Part shown: in pieces, positions 18,028 through 28,386 of the stretch
How positions within the stretch are numbered: the stretch's first letter is position 1
Layout: every line of letters starts with the position of its first letter
Origin: Vibrio ishigakensis
Lineage (GTDB): Bacteria > Pseudomonadota > Gammaproteobacteria > Enterobacterales > Vibrionaceae
DNA: 64,000 nucleotides
Reading direction: 5' to 3'
Assembly: GCF_024347675.1 (NCBI RefSeq)
Contig: NZ_AP024881.1
Location: forward strand, 2,170,001-2,234,000
Notes under the pieces: model-generated
The model's input: the letters and a program-made list of their open reading frames with translations, nothing else
Database searches by the model: none
What the model was told of the DNA's origin: nothing
Translations under genes and position numbers: made by a program

Positions 18028-19620
18028 ATGGATATAGTTCTGATATGTGTGGCGTTTATTGCTGGCTTTATAGCTCAACGGTGTAATCTGCCACCCCTAG
18101 TCGGATTCCTGCTTGCTGGATTTGGTCTAAATGCCTTTGGCTTCGAAAGTAACACAGCTATCCAACACCTTGCCGACCTAGGTGTTACCCTGCTGCTGTT
18201 TACGATTGGCCTGAAACTGGACATCAAGGTCCTGCTTTCTAAAGAGATCTGGGCCGGTGCCACCATACACAATGTTGCGTCCACCGCTTATTTCACTCTA
18301 GCCCTACTCGCTCTGCAGTTTATTGGTGTCAGTGCATTCGCCGATATGGGCATGACTCAACTAGTTATCCTAGGCTTTGCCCTTTCCTTCTCGAGTACCG
18401 TATTTGCTATCAAAGCGTTACAAGATAAGGGTGAGATGAACTCTGTGTATGGCACTCTGGCCATCGGTATCCTGGTTATGCAGGATATCTTCGCGGTTAT
18501 CTTCCTCACTGTCTCCACAGGCAAGATACCTGAGTGGTATGCCATCTTCCTGTTTGCCCTGCCACTGGCAAGACCGCTTCTATTCAAGCTCCTAGATAAG
18601 TTGGGCCACGGTGAGCTGCTGGTTCTGGGTGGCATCTTCTTTGCCTTAGTAACAGGCGCTGGTCTATTTGAACTGGTTGGTGTTAAAGCGGACCTTGGCG
18701 CACTGGTGCTAGGAATGCTTCTCGCCGGTCACAAAAAAGCTTCAGAGCTTTCTAAGTCACTGTTTAATATGAAAGAGCTACTACTAGTTTGCTTTTTCCT
18801 TAATATCGGTCTTTCCGAGCAACCGACAGTGACGGGCCTTGTAATGGCTATCCTGTTTATGTTCTTACTGCCAGTTAAGGCTCTATTCTACTACCTCATT
18901 ATCGACCGCTTTAAGTTTAGAAACCGTACCTCACTGCTCACCTCATTGACTCTGTTTAACTACAGTGAGTTTGGCCTGATTGTGGGTGGTCTCGCATACA
19001 AAGAGGGATGGATCACCGGTGATATCATGGTCGCTATCGCCCTTGCTGTATCTATCTCCTTTGTAGTATCCGCCCCTATTAACCGCTTCAGTAACGGTAT
19101 CTACAGGCGTAGCGCTCAATGGCTAAAAGAGCACAGTGACACTAAGATCAACATTCGCGACCAATTTATCCACCTAGGTGACTCTCAGGTAATGATTCTA
19201 GGTATGGGCCGTATCGGCACCGGAGCTTATGATGAACTGGTTCGCCGCCATGGTGAAATCTGTGTTGGTGTAGAAATCCGTGACGATACCGCTGGGCATC
19301 ACCAAAAATATGAGCGCAATACTATCCAAGGGGATGTGACCGACTCAGATTTCTGGGAGCGAGTGCAGAACATACAACAGATCGAATTGGTGCTTTTGGC
19401 AATTCCGAATAATCAGGGTAACCATTACGCCTTTGAACAGCTGAAGATCCGTGGCTACAAAGGCAAAGTCGCAGCTATTGCTGAATATCCGGATCAGGTT
19501 GATCAATTCTTAGAGCTTGGTGCAGATGCGGCCTTCAATATTTATCGAGAAGCGGGCAGCGGTTTTGCAACCCATGTCTGCGACACCCTCAAACCTGAAT
19601 TCACTAAAAACAGCGCTTAA
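18028..19620 (+). CDS. CPA2-family cation:proton antiporter with C-terminal nucleotide-binding domain
   Basis: Inner-membrane exchanger of the KefB/YbaL type, 530 residues. Roughly 11-13 membrane helices fill residues 1-360, including LADLGVTLLLFTIGLKLD and the GVKADLGALVLGMLLAGH segment with its conserved acidic residue. A cytoplasmic RCK/TrkA-N domain starts near residue 385 with the Rossmann motif ILGMGRIGTGAYDEL and ends at the C-terminus, without the longer RCK-C domain of KefC. The transported ion (K or Na) cannot be read from sequence. It follows nagC by 66 bases but has a terminator after it; probably a separate gene. Confidence 0.85.
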   Translation: MDIVLICVAFIAGFIAQRCNLPPLVGFLLAGFGLNAFGFESNTAIQHLADLGVTLLLFTIGLKLDIKVLLSKEIWAGATIHNVASTAYFTLALLALQFIGVSAFADMGMTQLVILGFALSFSSTVFAIKALQDKGEMNSVYGTLAIGILVMQDIFAVIFLTVSTGKIPEWYAIFLFALPLARPLLFKLLDKLGHGELLVLGGIFFALVTGAGLFELVGVKADLGALVLGMLLAGHKKASELSKSLFNMKELLLVCFFLNIGLSEQPTVTGLVMAILFMFLLPVKALFYYLIIDRFKFRNRTSLLTSLTLFNYSEFGLIVGGLAYKEGWITGDIMVAIALAVSISFVVSAPINRFSNGIYRRSAQWLKEHSDTKINIRDQFIHLGDSQVMILGMGRIGTGAYDELVRRHGEICVGVEIRDDTAGHHQKYERNTIQGDVTDSDFWERVQNIQQIELVLLAIPNNQGNHYAFEQLKIRGYKGKVAAIAEYPDQVDQFLELGADAAFNIYREAGSGFATHVCDTLKPEFTKNSA

Positions 19621-19625
19621 GTTAG

Positions 19626-19650
19626 AAAAGCAGTCGAAAGACTGCTTTTT
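19626..19650 (+). terminator. Rho-independent terminator after the antiporter gene
   Basis: AAAAGCAGTC, GAAA tetraloop, GACTGCTTTT and a further T. Confidence 0.92.
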
Positions 19651-19730
19651 GCTTATGGAATAACCGCAATTCCATCATCCTACTCGGTTTGTACTAAGCT
19701 TATGCAGTCGTAGTCGTCTTCAAAAAGTGC

Positions 19731-20891
19731 ATGCAAACCAATAACTTTTCCCATTTCGCGAACATTCAAAACCGCAAACAGATGCGACTTTGGTTACCTA
19801 TAGTCGCTGCTGTTTTGTTATTCCTAGGTTTCTTTATTCCCTATCTATCGAGAACCACCTTCTTGCTGGACTCAACCGAAGAGATTTATTGGTTTCGCTT
19901 CTTTCTCATTGCCATCGCTCCACCCGCACTCATGGCGCTTTGGTACATAGCGAAGACCCAGGTTGTAAATACTAAACTCAATCTAGCCATCTTAATGGGT
20001 GTCTCCATCCTAGTAGCCGGACTGCATGCCATCATGCTGACTCAGTCTCATACCCTAGCGCCCATCTCAATCATTTTGCTGAGCCTATTGGTAAAGGTGA
20101 TGATACTGCCAATGTGGGCCGTCGGCTCCCTATATGGGGTAAGCGTCATTACCGGCATCTTAGTGATTATGCTATTAGACGGCTATCGCGTTTTAACCCC
20201 CCACCTTTTCGCTTCTGTCTCGTTTACCTTGATATGGTTGCTCTATCTAGGTCAGGACCACTTTGTGACTCGAAAACGTCGCTTCGAGCACAATCAAGAG
20301 CAGTGGAAAGCCCACCAACAGATTACATTGCAGCTTCTAGAGCTAGAAGCGCAAAAAAAGAAACTACAAGCACTTGCCATCACCGATGGCCTGACAGGTG
20401 TGTATAATCGCGGCTATTTTGATGTGGAATTAGAAAAAGAGATCAAAAGGCTTGCTAGAAACCCCACCCCGCTAACCCTAGTGTTAGTAGATATTGACCA
20501 CTTTAAACAGGTCAACGATACCCTCGGGCACACCATCGGTGACGATTTTCTACAGAGGGTTGCGGTAGAGTTAAAACGTATTTTTAGGCGTTCAACAGAT
20601 TCTGTATGTCGTTATGGTGGCGAAGAATTTGCCATTATCCTGCCAAACACCGATGCCAAAGGGGTTGAGGTTCTAGTCGAAAAACTTCGCGAAGCACTTA
20701 AGCTTGCTAACCTACCCCATCCAAATGGTAGGGCATTGACCGTTAGTATAGGTGTAACCATCACTCAAAACGCAGATTTCTCCTCAAGCACTCTGATAAA
20801 CAGTGCCGATGACGCCTTGTATGCTGTGAAGAAACAAGGGCGTAACAACTACCAAATCACCCACTTAGAGCACAAAACCACCACCACTTAG
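19731..20891 (+). CDS. Membrane-anchored GGDEF diguanylate cyclase
   Basis: Makes cyclic di-GMP from two GTP. It is 386 residues. About six membrane helices lie between residues 18 and 175, then a charged coiled linker (180-213) and a GGDEF domain. The active-site motif is GGEEF (296-300) and the metal-binding DIDHFKQVND starts at 254. An inhibitory I-site RSTD (287-290) lies five residues before GGEEF, so feedback inhibition is likely. No EAL domain. The ATG at 19731 has no obvious ribosome site; the next Met (codon 18) is an alternative start. The sensory input of the membrane region is unknown. Confidence 0.9.
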   Translation: MQTNNFSHFANIQNRKQMRLWLPIVAAVLLFLGFFIPYLSRTTFLLDSTEEIYWFRFFLIAIAPPALMALWYIAKTQVVNTKLNLAILMGVSILVAGLHAIMLTQSHTLAPISIILLSLLVKVMILPMWAVGSLYGVSVITGILVIMLLDGYRVLTPHLFASVSFTLIWLLYLGQDHFVTRKRRFEHNQEQWKAHQQITLQLLELEAQKKKLQALAITDGLTGVYNRGYFDVELEKEIKRLARNPTPLTLVLVDIDHFKQVNDTLGHTIGDDFLQRVAVELKRIFRRSTDSVCRYGGEEFAIILPNTDAKGVEVLVEKLREALKLANLPHPNGRALTVSIGVTITQNADFSSSTLINSADDALYAVKKQGRNNYQITHLEHKTTTT

Positions 20892-21034
20892 ATGAAATCC
20901 AAACAAAGATAGCTTTTATTAAATATTTTCTATCTAAAGCATTCCAATACTAATTATTTTAATAAAGCGGGTTGTTTTTTTTTAATAAGATGGCAAATTG
21001 GTTTTAAACGATGTTAACGGTTTAAGGAAATACT

Positions 21035-22699
21035 ATGTGCTCAATATTTGGGATTCTTGATATCAAGAGCGACGCTGCCAAACTACGTCCAGTGGCTCTT
21101 GAGATGTCTAAGAAACTGCGCCACCGTGGTCCTGACTGGTCAGGTATCTACTCTTCAGAAAAAGCAATCTTGGCGCACGAGCGTCTAGCGATTGTTGGTC
21201 TGAATAGTGGTGCACAACCTCTGTATAGCCCAGACAAAAAGCTTATCCTTGCCGTTAATGGTGAAATCTATAACCACAAAGAATTGCGTACTCGCTATGA
21301 AGGCAAGTATGAATTCCAAACGGATTCTGACTGTGAGGTTATCCTAGCCCTATACCAAGACATGGGTGCAGACCTTCTTGAGGAGCTAAACGGTATCTTC
21401 GCTTTTGTTCTTTATGACGAAGAGAAAGACACCTATCTAGTAGGCCGTGACCATATCGGTATTATCCCGCTATACCAAGGTCTGGACGAGCACGGAAATA
21501 TCTACGTTGCTTCTGAGATGAAGGCGCTAGTACCAGTATGTAAAACCGTCTCAGAATTCCCTCCTGGCTGTTATCTAGAGAAAGGCGCTATGGCACCGAC
21601 TCGCTATTATATTCGTGACTGGAACGAATATGCGGCGGTACAAGGCAACAGCACCAGCAAAGAAGAACTAACTGAAGCTCTTGAGGCAGCAGTTAAGCGT
21701 CAGCTAATGACAGATGTGCCTTACGGTGTATTGCTATCTGGTGGCCTAGACTCTTCTATCACCTCGGCGGTAGCAAAACGCTTCGCAGCGATGCGTGTTG
21801 AAGACGATGATAAGTCAGAGGCTTGGTGGCCACAGCTACACTCATTTGCTATCGGCCTTGAAGGCGCACCTGATCTTAAAGCTGCTCGCGAGGTTGCTGA
21901 CCAGATAGGTACGGTTCACCACGAGATGACCTACACCATTCAGGAAGGCCTAGATGCTATCCGTGACGTTATTTACCACATCGAAACCTATGACGTGACG
22001 ACCATCCGCGCTTCAACGCCTATGTTCCTAATGGGTCGTAAGATCAAGGCTATGGGTATCAAGATGGTGCTGTCTGGCGAGGGGGCTGATGAGATCTTCG
22101 GTGGCTACCTATACTTCCACAAAGCGCCAAACGCACAAGAATTCCACGAAGAAACAGTACGTAAACTACTGGCACTAAACATGTTTGACTGTGCTCGTGC
22201 GAACAAGTCTCTAGCGGCTTGGGGCGTTGAAGGACGTGTACCTTTCCTAGACAAAGAGTTTATCGACGTGGCTATGCGTCTAAACCCACAAGACAAGATG
22301 TGTGGCAACGGCAAGATGGAGAAACACATCCTACGTGAGTGCTTCGAACACTATCTTCCAGATGCGATCGCATGGCGTCAGAAAGAACAGTTCTCTGATG
22401 GCGTAGGTTATGGCTGGATCGATACCCTACGTGAGGTAGCGGAAGCTAAAGTTACTGACCAGCAAATGGAAACCGCGCAGTACCGTTTCCCATACAACAC
22501 GCCAACTACCAAAGAAGGCTACGTCTATCGTGAGATCTTTGAAGAGTTGTTCCCACTGCCATCGGCAGCAGAGTGTGTACCGGGTGGTCCATCAGTAGCT
22601 TGTTCTTCAGCAAAAGCTATCGAATGGGATGAGTCATTCAAGAACAACGCCGACCCATCAGGTCGAGCAGTTAAAGCGGTTCACAACGACGCTTACTAA
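21035..22699 (+). CDS. asnB: Asparagine synthase B (glutamine-hydrolysing)
   Basis: Converts aspartate, ATP and glutamine to asparagine. It is 554 residues. The N-terminal glutaminase domain begins MCSIFGILD with catalytic Cys2. The synthetase domain has the ATP pyrophosphatase loop LLSGGLDSSI and the downstream GEGADEIFGGYLYF segment. The ribosome site TAAGGAAATACT precedes ATG. It is monocistronic, with a strong terminator right after the stop. Confidence 0.97.
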   Translation: MCSIFGILDIKSDAAKLRPVALEMSKKLRHRGPDWSGIYSSEKAILAHERLAIVGLNSGAQPLYSPDKKLILAVNGEIYNHKELRTRYEGKYEFQTDSDCEVILALYQDMGADLLEELNGIFAFVLYDEEKDTYLVGRDHIGIIPLYQGLDEHGNIYVASEMKALVPVCKTVSEFPPGCYLEKGAMAPTRYYIRDWNEYAAVQGNSTSKEELTEALEAAVKRQLMTDVPYGVLLSGGLDSSITSAVAKRFAAMRVEDDDKSEAWWPQLHSFAIGLEGAPDLKAAREVADQIGTVHHEMTYTIQEGLDAIRDVIYHIETYDVTTIRASTPMFLMGRKIKAMGIKMVLSGEGADEIFGGYLYFHKAPNAQEFHEETVRKLLALNMFDCARANKSLAAWGVEGRVPFLDKEFIDVAMRLNPQDKMCGNGKMEKHILRECFEHYLPDAIAWRQKEQFSDGVGYGWIDTLREVAEAKVTDQQMETAQYRFPYNTPTTKEGYVYREIFEELFPLPSAAECVPGGPSVACSSAKAIEWDESFKNNADPSGRAVKAVHNDAY

Positions 22700-22705
22700 A
22701 ACAAC

Positions 22706-22731
22706 AAAGGGATGCAGATGCATCCCTTTTT
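22706..22731 (+). terminator. Rho-independent terminator of asnB
   Basis: AAAGGGATGC / GCATCCCTTT stem with an AGAT loop and a T run. It may also serve the opposing rfaH gene. Confidence 0.92.
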
Positions 22732-22748
22732 AATTCTCGCTTGTTTAA

Positions 22749-23249
22749 TTAACCGTGTTCGATATCTTGGTTATTCACTTGGATCTCAACCGGCTTATTG
22801 ATCAGCGTTACCAGCAGGATTGAGCGCTTTTCACCATCGGCCTCTTGGTAGATGGCATCGATACCTGCGAACTGACCTGACTTGATAATCACCTTGTCCC
22901 CTTTCTCCGGTAGATTTACCTCAGAAACCGGCTCTAGCTGACTCTTCTCAATCTCTTTTAGGGTATACACGAGGTCGCCCTGAAGCTCTTTAGGGTAGGC
23001 ACCGGTACGAACAAAATCTGCGACACCTCGGGTTGAACGAATGGTGGTAAAAGTCGGTCCTACCTCGTAGTCGAAACGCACAAACATATAGCTTGGAAAC
23101 AGCGGCTCCAGCTTTTTTGTCTTCTTGCCTCGCACCAACTTTTCAAGTTTAAATTGAGGGTAATAGACCTCAACACCCTGATTCTCCAAATGCATCCGTG
23201 CCCGCTGCTGTTCACCGCGACGACAATAAAGTAAATACCACTGTTTCAT
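22749..23249 (-). CDS. rfaH: Transcription antiterminator RfaH
   Basis: NusG paralog that loads on RNA polymerase at ops sites and suppresses pausing and termination in long operons such as LPS and capsule clusters. It is 166 residues. The N-terminal NGN domain begins MKQWYLLYCRRGEQQRARMHLENQGVE and contains PLFPSYMFVRFD. A short C-terminal KOW-like domain (about 110-162) carries EKGDKVIIKSGQFAGIDAI. No ops element is visible nearby, as expected for a regulator acting elsewhere. It is convergent with asnB. Confidence 0.95.
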   Translation of the reverse strand: MKQWYLLYCRRGEQQRARMHLENQGVEVYYPQFKLEKLVRGKKTKKLEPLFPSYMFVRFDYEVGPTFTTIRSTRGVADFVRTGAYPKELQGDLVYTLKEIEKSQLEPVSEVNLPEKGDKVIIKSGQFAGIDAIYQEADGEKRSILLVTLINKPVEIQVNNQDIEHG

Positions 23250-23358
23250 AACCTAGCCTGAGTTTTTCTTTTTTTAACCCATACATTTTATCAAACATTA
23301 AAACTGTATGCCGTACCCTCGCTCTTGAGTGCTCATTTAGTCCGCTAAACTCGTTTAG

Positions 23359-24321
23359 CTAGGCACCATTTTCCACCAGCTGAACCATCATTTCGATATG
23401 CAGGTCATCATCATTAAGACATGGAATAAAGTTAAACACCTCGCCACCTGCTTCAATAAACTCATCTCGACACTCGCCTGAAATCTCTTCAAGGGTCTCT
23501 AAACAATCAGCTGAGAACGCGGGGGTAATGATATCCAGCTTTTTTGTGCCCTCTTTAGCAAGTTTATGTAGGGTTTTATCGGTATAAGGCTGTAGCCATT
23601 CCTCACGACCAAACCGTGATTGATAAGACATCCCTATTTGGCTTTCATCTAAACCCAACTCTTTAGCAAGCGCGGTAGTAGTAGCTTCACAATGCTTAGG
23701 ATAGATATCACCATTGTCAGCATAGCGTTTTGGAATGCCGTGGAACGAGCAAAGCAGATAATCACCTTGACCCTTTTCTTGCCAAGATTTTTTCACCGAT
23801 TCAGCCAGCGCCTTGATATAAAGCGGATGATCAAAGTAATCACGAACAATGCTATAAGCAGGAATCACGCGCATCTTATTAAGCGCCTTAGCTAGGCCAT
23901 CCACCACAGCCGCTGTGGTGGTCGCTGAATATTGCGGATAAAGAGGAAGCACCACCACTTTCTCAACCCCAGCTTGGATAAGCTTGTCCACCCCAGTTTG
24001 CAGGCTTGGGTTGCCATAGGTCATACCAAGTTCTACCGGCACATTAAGAGCTTTACCGAGTTTGGCTGCTTGTCGCTGGGAGTAAACCATAAGCGGAGAA
24101 CCTTCATCCATCCACACCTGTTGATAGAGCTTTGCTACCTTAGGCGAGCGCACTGGCAGAATAATGCCGTGCAGTAGTGGGCACCACAACCAACGGGTCA
24201 TATCCACTACTCTATGATCATGAAGAAACTGAGAAAGAAACTTTTTCACCGCTTGCGGCGTGGGAGCGTCCGGCGTGCCTAGGTTGACGAGTAGCACACC
24301 AATTTGAGGTTTGTTTTCCAT
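23359..24321 (-). CDS. hemH: Ferrochelatase HemH
   Basis: Inserts Fe(II) into protoporphyrin IX, the last step of heme synthesis, at the membrane surface. It is 320 residues. Family motifs: VNLGTPDAP at the N-terminus, [17 protein letters not shown] with the metal-site His near residue 194, and CLETLEEI with its catalytic Glu near residue 260. Just after the stop is a palindrome GCTAAAC-TC-GTTTAGC (23344-23359) without a clear T run. It shares direction with adk upstream, but a terminator lies between them. Confidence 0.96.
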   Translation of the reverse strand: MENKPQIGVLLVNLGTPDAPTPQAVKKFLSQFLHDHRVVDMTRWLWCPLLHGIILPVRSPKVAKLYQQVWMDEGSPLMVYSQRQAAKLGKALNVPVELGMTYGNPSLQTGVDKLIQAGVEKVVVLPLYPQYSATTTAAVVDGLAKALNKMRVIPAYSIVRDYFDHPLYIKALAESVKKSWQEKGQGDYLLCSFHGIPKRYADNGDIYPKHCEATTTALAKELGLDESQIGMSYQSRFGREEWLQPYTDKTLHKLAKEGTKKLDIITPAFSADCLETLEEISGECRDEFIEAGGEVFNFIPCLNDDDLHIEMMVQLVENGA

Positions 24322-24489
24322 AACATCCTGATCTAAAGGTTATTTATGTTTTAATAATCAGGCCATTATCAGCGCGCTGTGACTAGCATTGAAGATTCAG
24401 CGTCTTTACTTTTAATGGCTAATTTCTTATAGCTCACGGCTCGAAGATTCGATCATGACCAAGCAAGTGGCATGATAAATTTGAGAAAT

Positions 24490-24515
24490 AAAAAAGGGCG
24501 ACTCAACGTCGCCCT
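24490..24515 (-). terminator. Rho-independent terminator of adk
   Basis: Minus-strand GGGCGAC, GTTGA loop, GTCGCCC and a six-T run. Confidence 0.92.
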
Positions 24516-24550
24516 CTTAGTATCTCTACTATTCAGAGTTCTAGCAATGC

Positions 24551-25231
<681 letters not shown>

Positions 25232-25299
25232 TCACCAATTTAGCCTAAGTGACTGATAATTAGATGAATTTCGGTATACAGTTGTATTGCCTATAAATT

Positions 25300-25330
25300 G
25301 AGCCCTGAATGTTACCACAAATCAGGGCTC
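25300..25330 (-). repeat. Inverted repeat after htpG, weak terminator candidate
   Basis: GAGCCCTGA (25300-25308) and TCAGGGCTC (25322-25330), a perfect 9-base stem with a 13-base loop, between the htpG stop and the adk start. On the minus strand it is followed only by AATTTATAG, so termination would be weak. Confidence 0.5.
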
Positions 25331-25372
25331 TTTGTTTAATTTTGCGAAATCGATTACTTAAAGCGAGATCGG

Positions 25373-27274
25373 TTACTTAGAAAGCAACTGGTTGATAGCA
25401 CCTAGGAACTGGCTTGGATCTTCTAGAGAACCACGCTCCGCTAGCATCGCCTGACCAAGTAGCATCTCTACCCAGCGACCAAACTCAATTTCATCCGCTG
25501 TGTCAGCCATCTGCTTCACTAAAGCGTGTTCTGGGTTGATCTCGAAGATGTAGTTCACTTGAGGTGCTTCTTGACCTGCAGCCTCAAGCAGTTTCGCCAT
25601 TTGAGTGCCCATCTCGAAGTCGTCGGTCACTACTACCGCTGGCGTGTTCGCTAGCTTGAAGGTAGTACGAACCTCTTTCACGCGATCGCCAAGGTACTCT
25701 TTAGTGCGCTCAACAACAGATTTGAACTCTTCTTCTGTTTCTTTCTGCTTCTCTTTTTCCGCGTCATCTTCAAACTGGCTTAGGTCTAGACCCGCTTTAG
25801 TGATCGACTGGAACTGCTTGCCATCGAACTCAGTTAGGTAGTTCATTAGCCACTCATCGATGCGATCGTACATAAGTACAACCTCGATGCCCTTAGCTGC
25901 AAATTGCTCTAGGTGTGGGCTGTTTTTCGCCGCAGCATAGCTGTCTGCAGTTAGGTAGTAGATCTTATCTTGGCCTTCTTTCATGCGCTCAACATAACCA
26001 GCAAGACCTACGGTTTGATTTGCACTGTCTACATGAGTTGATGCAAAGCGAAGCAGGTTAGCAATCTTCTCTTTATTGGACATGTCCTCAGCTGGGCCTT
26101 CTTTTAACACCAGACCGAACTCTTTCCAGAAAGATTGATACTTCTCTTCGTCTTTATTTGCCATGCGTTCAAGCATAGTTAGTACACGCTTAGTACAAGC
26201 ACTGCGAAGAGACTGGGTTACCTTGTTGTCTTGCAGAATTTCACGCGATACGTTTAGTGGCAAATCGTTGGAATCAATCAGACCCTTTACAAAACGCAGG
26301 TAAGACGGCATAAACTGCTCAGCGTCGTCCATGATGAATACGCGCTGAACATACAGCTTCAGGCCACTCTTGTGGTCGCGGTTCATCATATCCCAAGGTG
26401 CTTTCGCTGGGATATATAGAAGACTGGTGTAGTCGTTCTTACCTTCAACCTTGTTGTGACTCCACACTAGTGGATCAGCAAAGTCATGAGAAACGTGCTT
26501 GTAGAACTCTTGGTATTCTTCGTCGCTGATATCAGATTTGGCGCGAGTCCAAAGTGCTTGAGCCTTGTTAATTTGTTCCCACTTGCTCTCGCCAGTCTCT
26601 TTACCTTCTTCATCCATCTCTTTAGTCAGGATAGAAACCGGAATACCGATATGGTCAGAGTATTTGCTGATCACATCACGAAGGCGCCATTCAGATAGAA
26701 ACTCTTTGCCTTCTTCACGCATGTGCAATGTGATATCAGTACCACGACTTTCTTTAACTATGTCTTCAATGGTGTACTCGCCTTCACCTGCAGAGTGCCA
26801 CTGAACCGCTTGATCAGCAGCAGTGCCAGCCGCGCGAGTGCGAACGGTAACTGAATCCGCAACAATAAATGCAGAATAAAAGCCAACACCGAACTGACCA
26901 ATCAATTGAGAATCTTTTGATTGATCCTCTGAAAGTTTTGAGAAAAATTCAGCTGTACCAGATTTAGCGATAGTACCAAGATGCTCGATTACATCTTCAC
27001 GGCTCATGCCGATACCGTTATCTGAGATGGTCAGAGTATTGGTTTTTTCATCAAATGACAGTTTTACACCTAAATCGGCGTCACCTTGGTATAAATCTGG
27101 ATTTGATAGAGCCTGGAATCTAAGCTTATCAGACGCGTCTGAAGCGTTTGAAATCAGCTCACGCAGGAAGATCTCTTTATTCGAGTAGAGTGAATGGATC
27201 ATCAAGTGAAGAAGTTGCTTCACTTCAGATTGGAAGCCACGAGTTTCTTTGTTAGCAGACACTGTCTCGCTCAT
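25373..27274 (-). CDS. htpG: Molecular chaperone HtpG (bacterial Hsp90)
   Basis: ATP-dependent homodimeric chaperone. It is 633 residues. The N-terminal GHKL ATPase domain has [20 protein letters not shown] and [11 protein letters not shown]. The middle domain includes [12 protein letters not shown] and the C-terminal part is the dimerisation domain. A sigma-32-like promoter lies about 80-105 bases upstream. It is divergent from toxRS, an arrangement I recall from Vibrio cholerae. Confidence 0.98.
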   Translation of the reverse strand: MSETVSANKETRGFQSEVKQLLHLMIHSLYSNKEIFLRELISNASDASDKLRFQALSNPDLYQGDADLGVKLSFDEKTNTLTISDNGIGMSREDVIEHLGTIAKSGTAEFFSKLSEDQSKDSQLIGQFGVGFYSAFIVADSVTVRTRAAGTAADQAVQWHSAGEGEYTIEDIVKESRGTDITLHMREEGKEFLSEWRLRDVISKYSDHIGIPVSILTKEMDEEGKETGESKWEQINKAQALWTRAKSDISDEEYQEFYKHVSHDFADPLVWSHNKVEGKNDYTSLLYIPAKAPWDMMNRDHKSGLKLYVQRVFIMDDAEQFMPSYLRFVKGLIDSNDLPLNVSREILQDNKVTQSLRSACTKRVLTMLERMANKDEEKYQSFWKEFGLVLKEGPAEDMSNKEKIANLLRFASTHVDSANQTVGLAGYVERMKEGQDKIYYLTADSYAAAKNSPHLEQFAAKGIEVVLMYDRIDEWLMNYLTEFDGKQFQSITKAGLDLSQFEDDAEKEKQKETEEEFKSVVERTKEYLGDRVKEVRTTFKLANTPAVVVTDDFEMGTQMAKLLEAAGQEAPQVNYIFEINPEHALVKQMADTADEIEFGRWVEMLLGQAMLAERGSLEDPSQFLGAINQLLSK

Positions 27275-27351
27275 ATTAACTCCAATATAATCAATATCAT
27301 GTTGTACTTTTTGGACCTATTGCGGGAAATAGGCATCCTCTATGAGAGAGG

Positions 27352-27380
27352 AAATAAGGCTTTAGAATGTAAATTCAAGG
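27352..27380 (-). promoter_or_regulatory. Candidate sigma-32 heat-shock promoter of htpG
   Basis: Minus-strand CCTTGAA (-35, 27374-27380), a 14-base spacer and CCTTATTT (-10, 27352-27359), against the consensus CTTGAAA-N13-15-CCCCATNT. Confidence 0.6.
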
Positions 27381-27434
27381 TCAACCGCAACAAAAAAAAT
27401 GTTTTTTAAATAAAAATTTATTATGCTATGCCGG

Positions 27435-27458
27435 TTATTCGTCCTAAAACACGAATAA
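27435..27458. repeat. Perfect inverted repeat upstream of toxR
   Basis: TTATTCGT (27435-27442) and ACGAATAA (27451-27458) separated by 8 bases. It lies about 75-95 bases before the toxR start and could be an operator or an mRNA hairpin. No regulator can be named from it. Confidence 0.55.
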
Positions 27459-27480
27459 ACACACATTTCATAGGGAATGA

Positions 27481-27528
27481 ATGTGGCGGGAAAGGAAGTC
27501 GAAAAGACGAACATCAAAGAAGAACTAA
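27481..27528 (+). CDS. Putative basic 15-residue upstream ORF before toxR
   Basis: ATG at 27481 encodes MWRERKSKRRTSKKN and stops with TAA at 27526-27528, directly touching the toxR ATG in the same frame. AGGG lies 5 bases before its ATG, a better ribosome site than the one for toxR itself (AAGAAG inside this ORF). This suggests a translated leader coupling into toxR. The stop also proves that toxR cannot start further upstream in frame. There is no direct evidence of expression. Confidence 0.4.
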   Translation: MWRERKSKRRTSKKN

Positions 27529-28386
27529 ATGAGTAAAATCGGTATTAAATACATACTGGCGCAGAAGTATATTTTTGATCCAAACAACAACTCACTGGTC
27601 GACCAAACTTTAGACGATGCCATTATTCGTCTGGGTAGTAATGAAAGTCGTATCCTAACCCTACTTAGTGAACATCCAAATGAAGTGGTGACTCGAGATC
27701 AGTTGCATGAGTTTGTATGGCGTGATCAAGGCTTCCAAGTGGATGATTCAAGTCTAACTCAGGCGATTTCGACCCTGCGTAAGATGCTGAAGGATTCGAC
27801 AAAATCACCACAATTCGTAAAAACCGTGCCAAAACGCGGTTACCAGTTGATCTGTTCTGTTGAGCGCACTACCCCAGTTCCAGTACAAGAAGAGGCCCAA
27901 AACGACGCTGCAGGTGAGCCTGCTCTAGCGGCGGTTTCTAGTGGCTCTCAGTCTCAGCTAAAAGAATCTAAATCAGAACCTACGGTGAAAAAACCACCAT
28001 TCTGGACCACTTGGGATACCCCGACTCGCGTTCTATTGGCTCTAGCTTTGGTTCTGCCTCTGATTGCGATATTTATTCCTAACTCTGCGCCTTCAGCGTT
28101 TAGAGCAATTACCACAGTGCAAGATATTCCAGTAAAGACCACTGAAGGTCACCCTGATCTTGCTCGCTGGCTACCGAGCATTGAGATGTGTGTAAACCAC
28201 TATATCGATGCTTATGCCGATGATTCAGACCCAGTGGAAGTGATTGCTACAGCTAGCCAAGACCACCAGCTGTACCTGAACTACATCCACAGCCCAGAAT
28301 TTACGATTGAGAACAGCACGGTTCGTCTGGTTGCTTCTCAAGAAGATCTAAGCCGTATCTGTGCGCCAAAGAAGGGAAGTAAGTAA
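27529..28386 (+). CDS. toxR: ToxR, inner-membrane transcriptional regulator
   Basis: Membrane-spanning regulator of outer-membrane porins and virulence or bile-resistance genes in Vibrio. It is 285 residues. An N-terminal OmpR-type winged helix (about 30-112) has the family segments RLGSNESRIL, FVWRDQGFQVDDSSLTQAIS and VKTVPKRGYQL. A poorly conserved linker, one membrane helix (about 165-184) and a periplasmic domain follow. The periplasmic domain has two cysteines (IEMCVNHY and SRICAPK) matching the redox pair of V. cholerae ToxR. The stop TAA overlaps the toxS ATG by one base. Divergent from htpG. Confidence 0.97.
   Translation: MSKIGIKYILAQKYIFDPNNNSLVDQTLDDAIIRLGSNESRILTLLSEHPNEVVTRDQLHEFVWRDQGFQVDDSSLTQAISTLRKMLKDSTKSPQFVKTVPKRGYQLICSVERTTPVPVQEEAQNDAAGEPALAAVSSGSQSQLKESKSEPTVKKPPFWTTWDTPTRVLLALALVLPLIAIFIPNSAPSAFRAITTVQDIPVKTTEGHPDLARWLPSIEMCVNHYIDAYADDSDPVEVIATASQDHQLYLNYIHSPEFTIENSTVRLVASQEDLSRICAPKKGSK

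Noticed and set aside
23344..23359. GCTAAAC-TC-GTTTAGC palindrome after hemH as a terminator
   Set aside because: No T run follows on the minus strand; left as a note under hemH.
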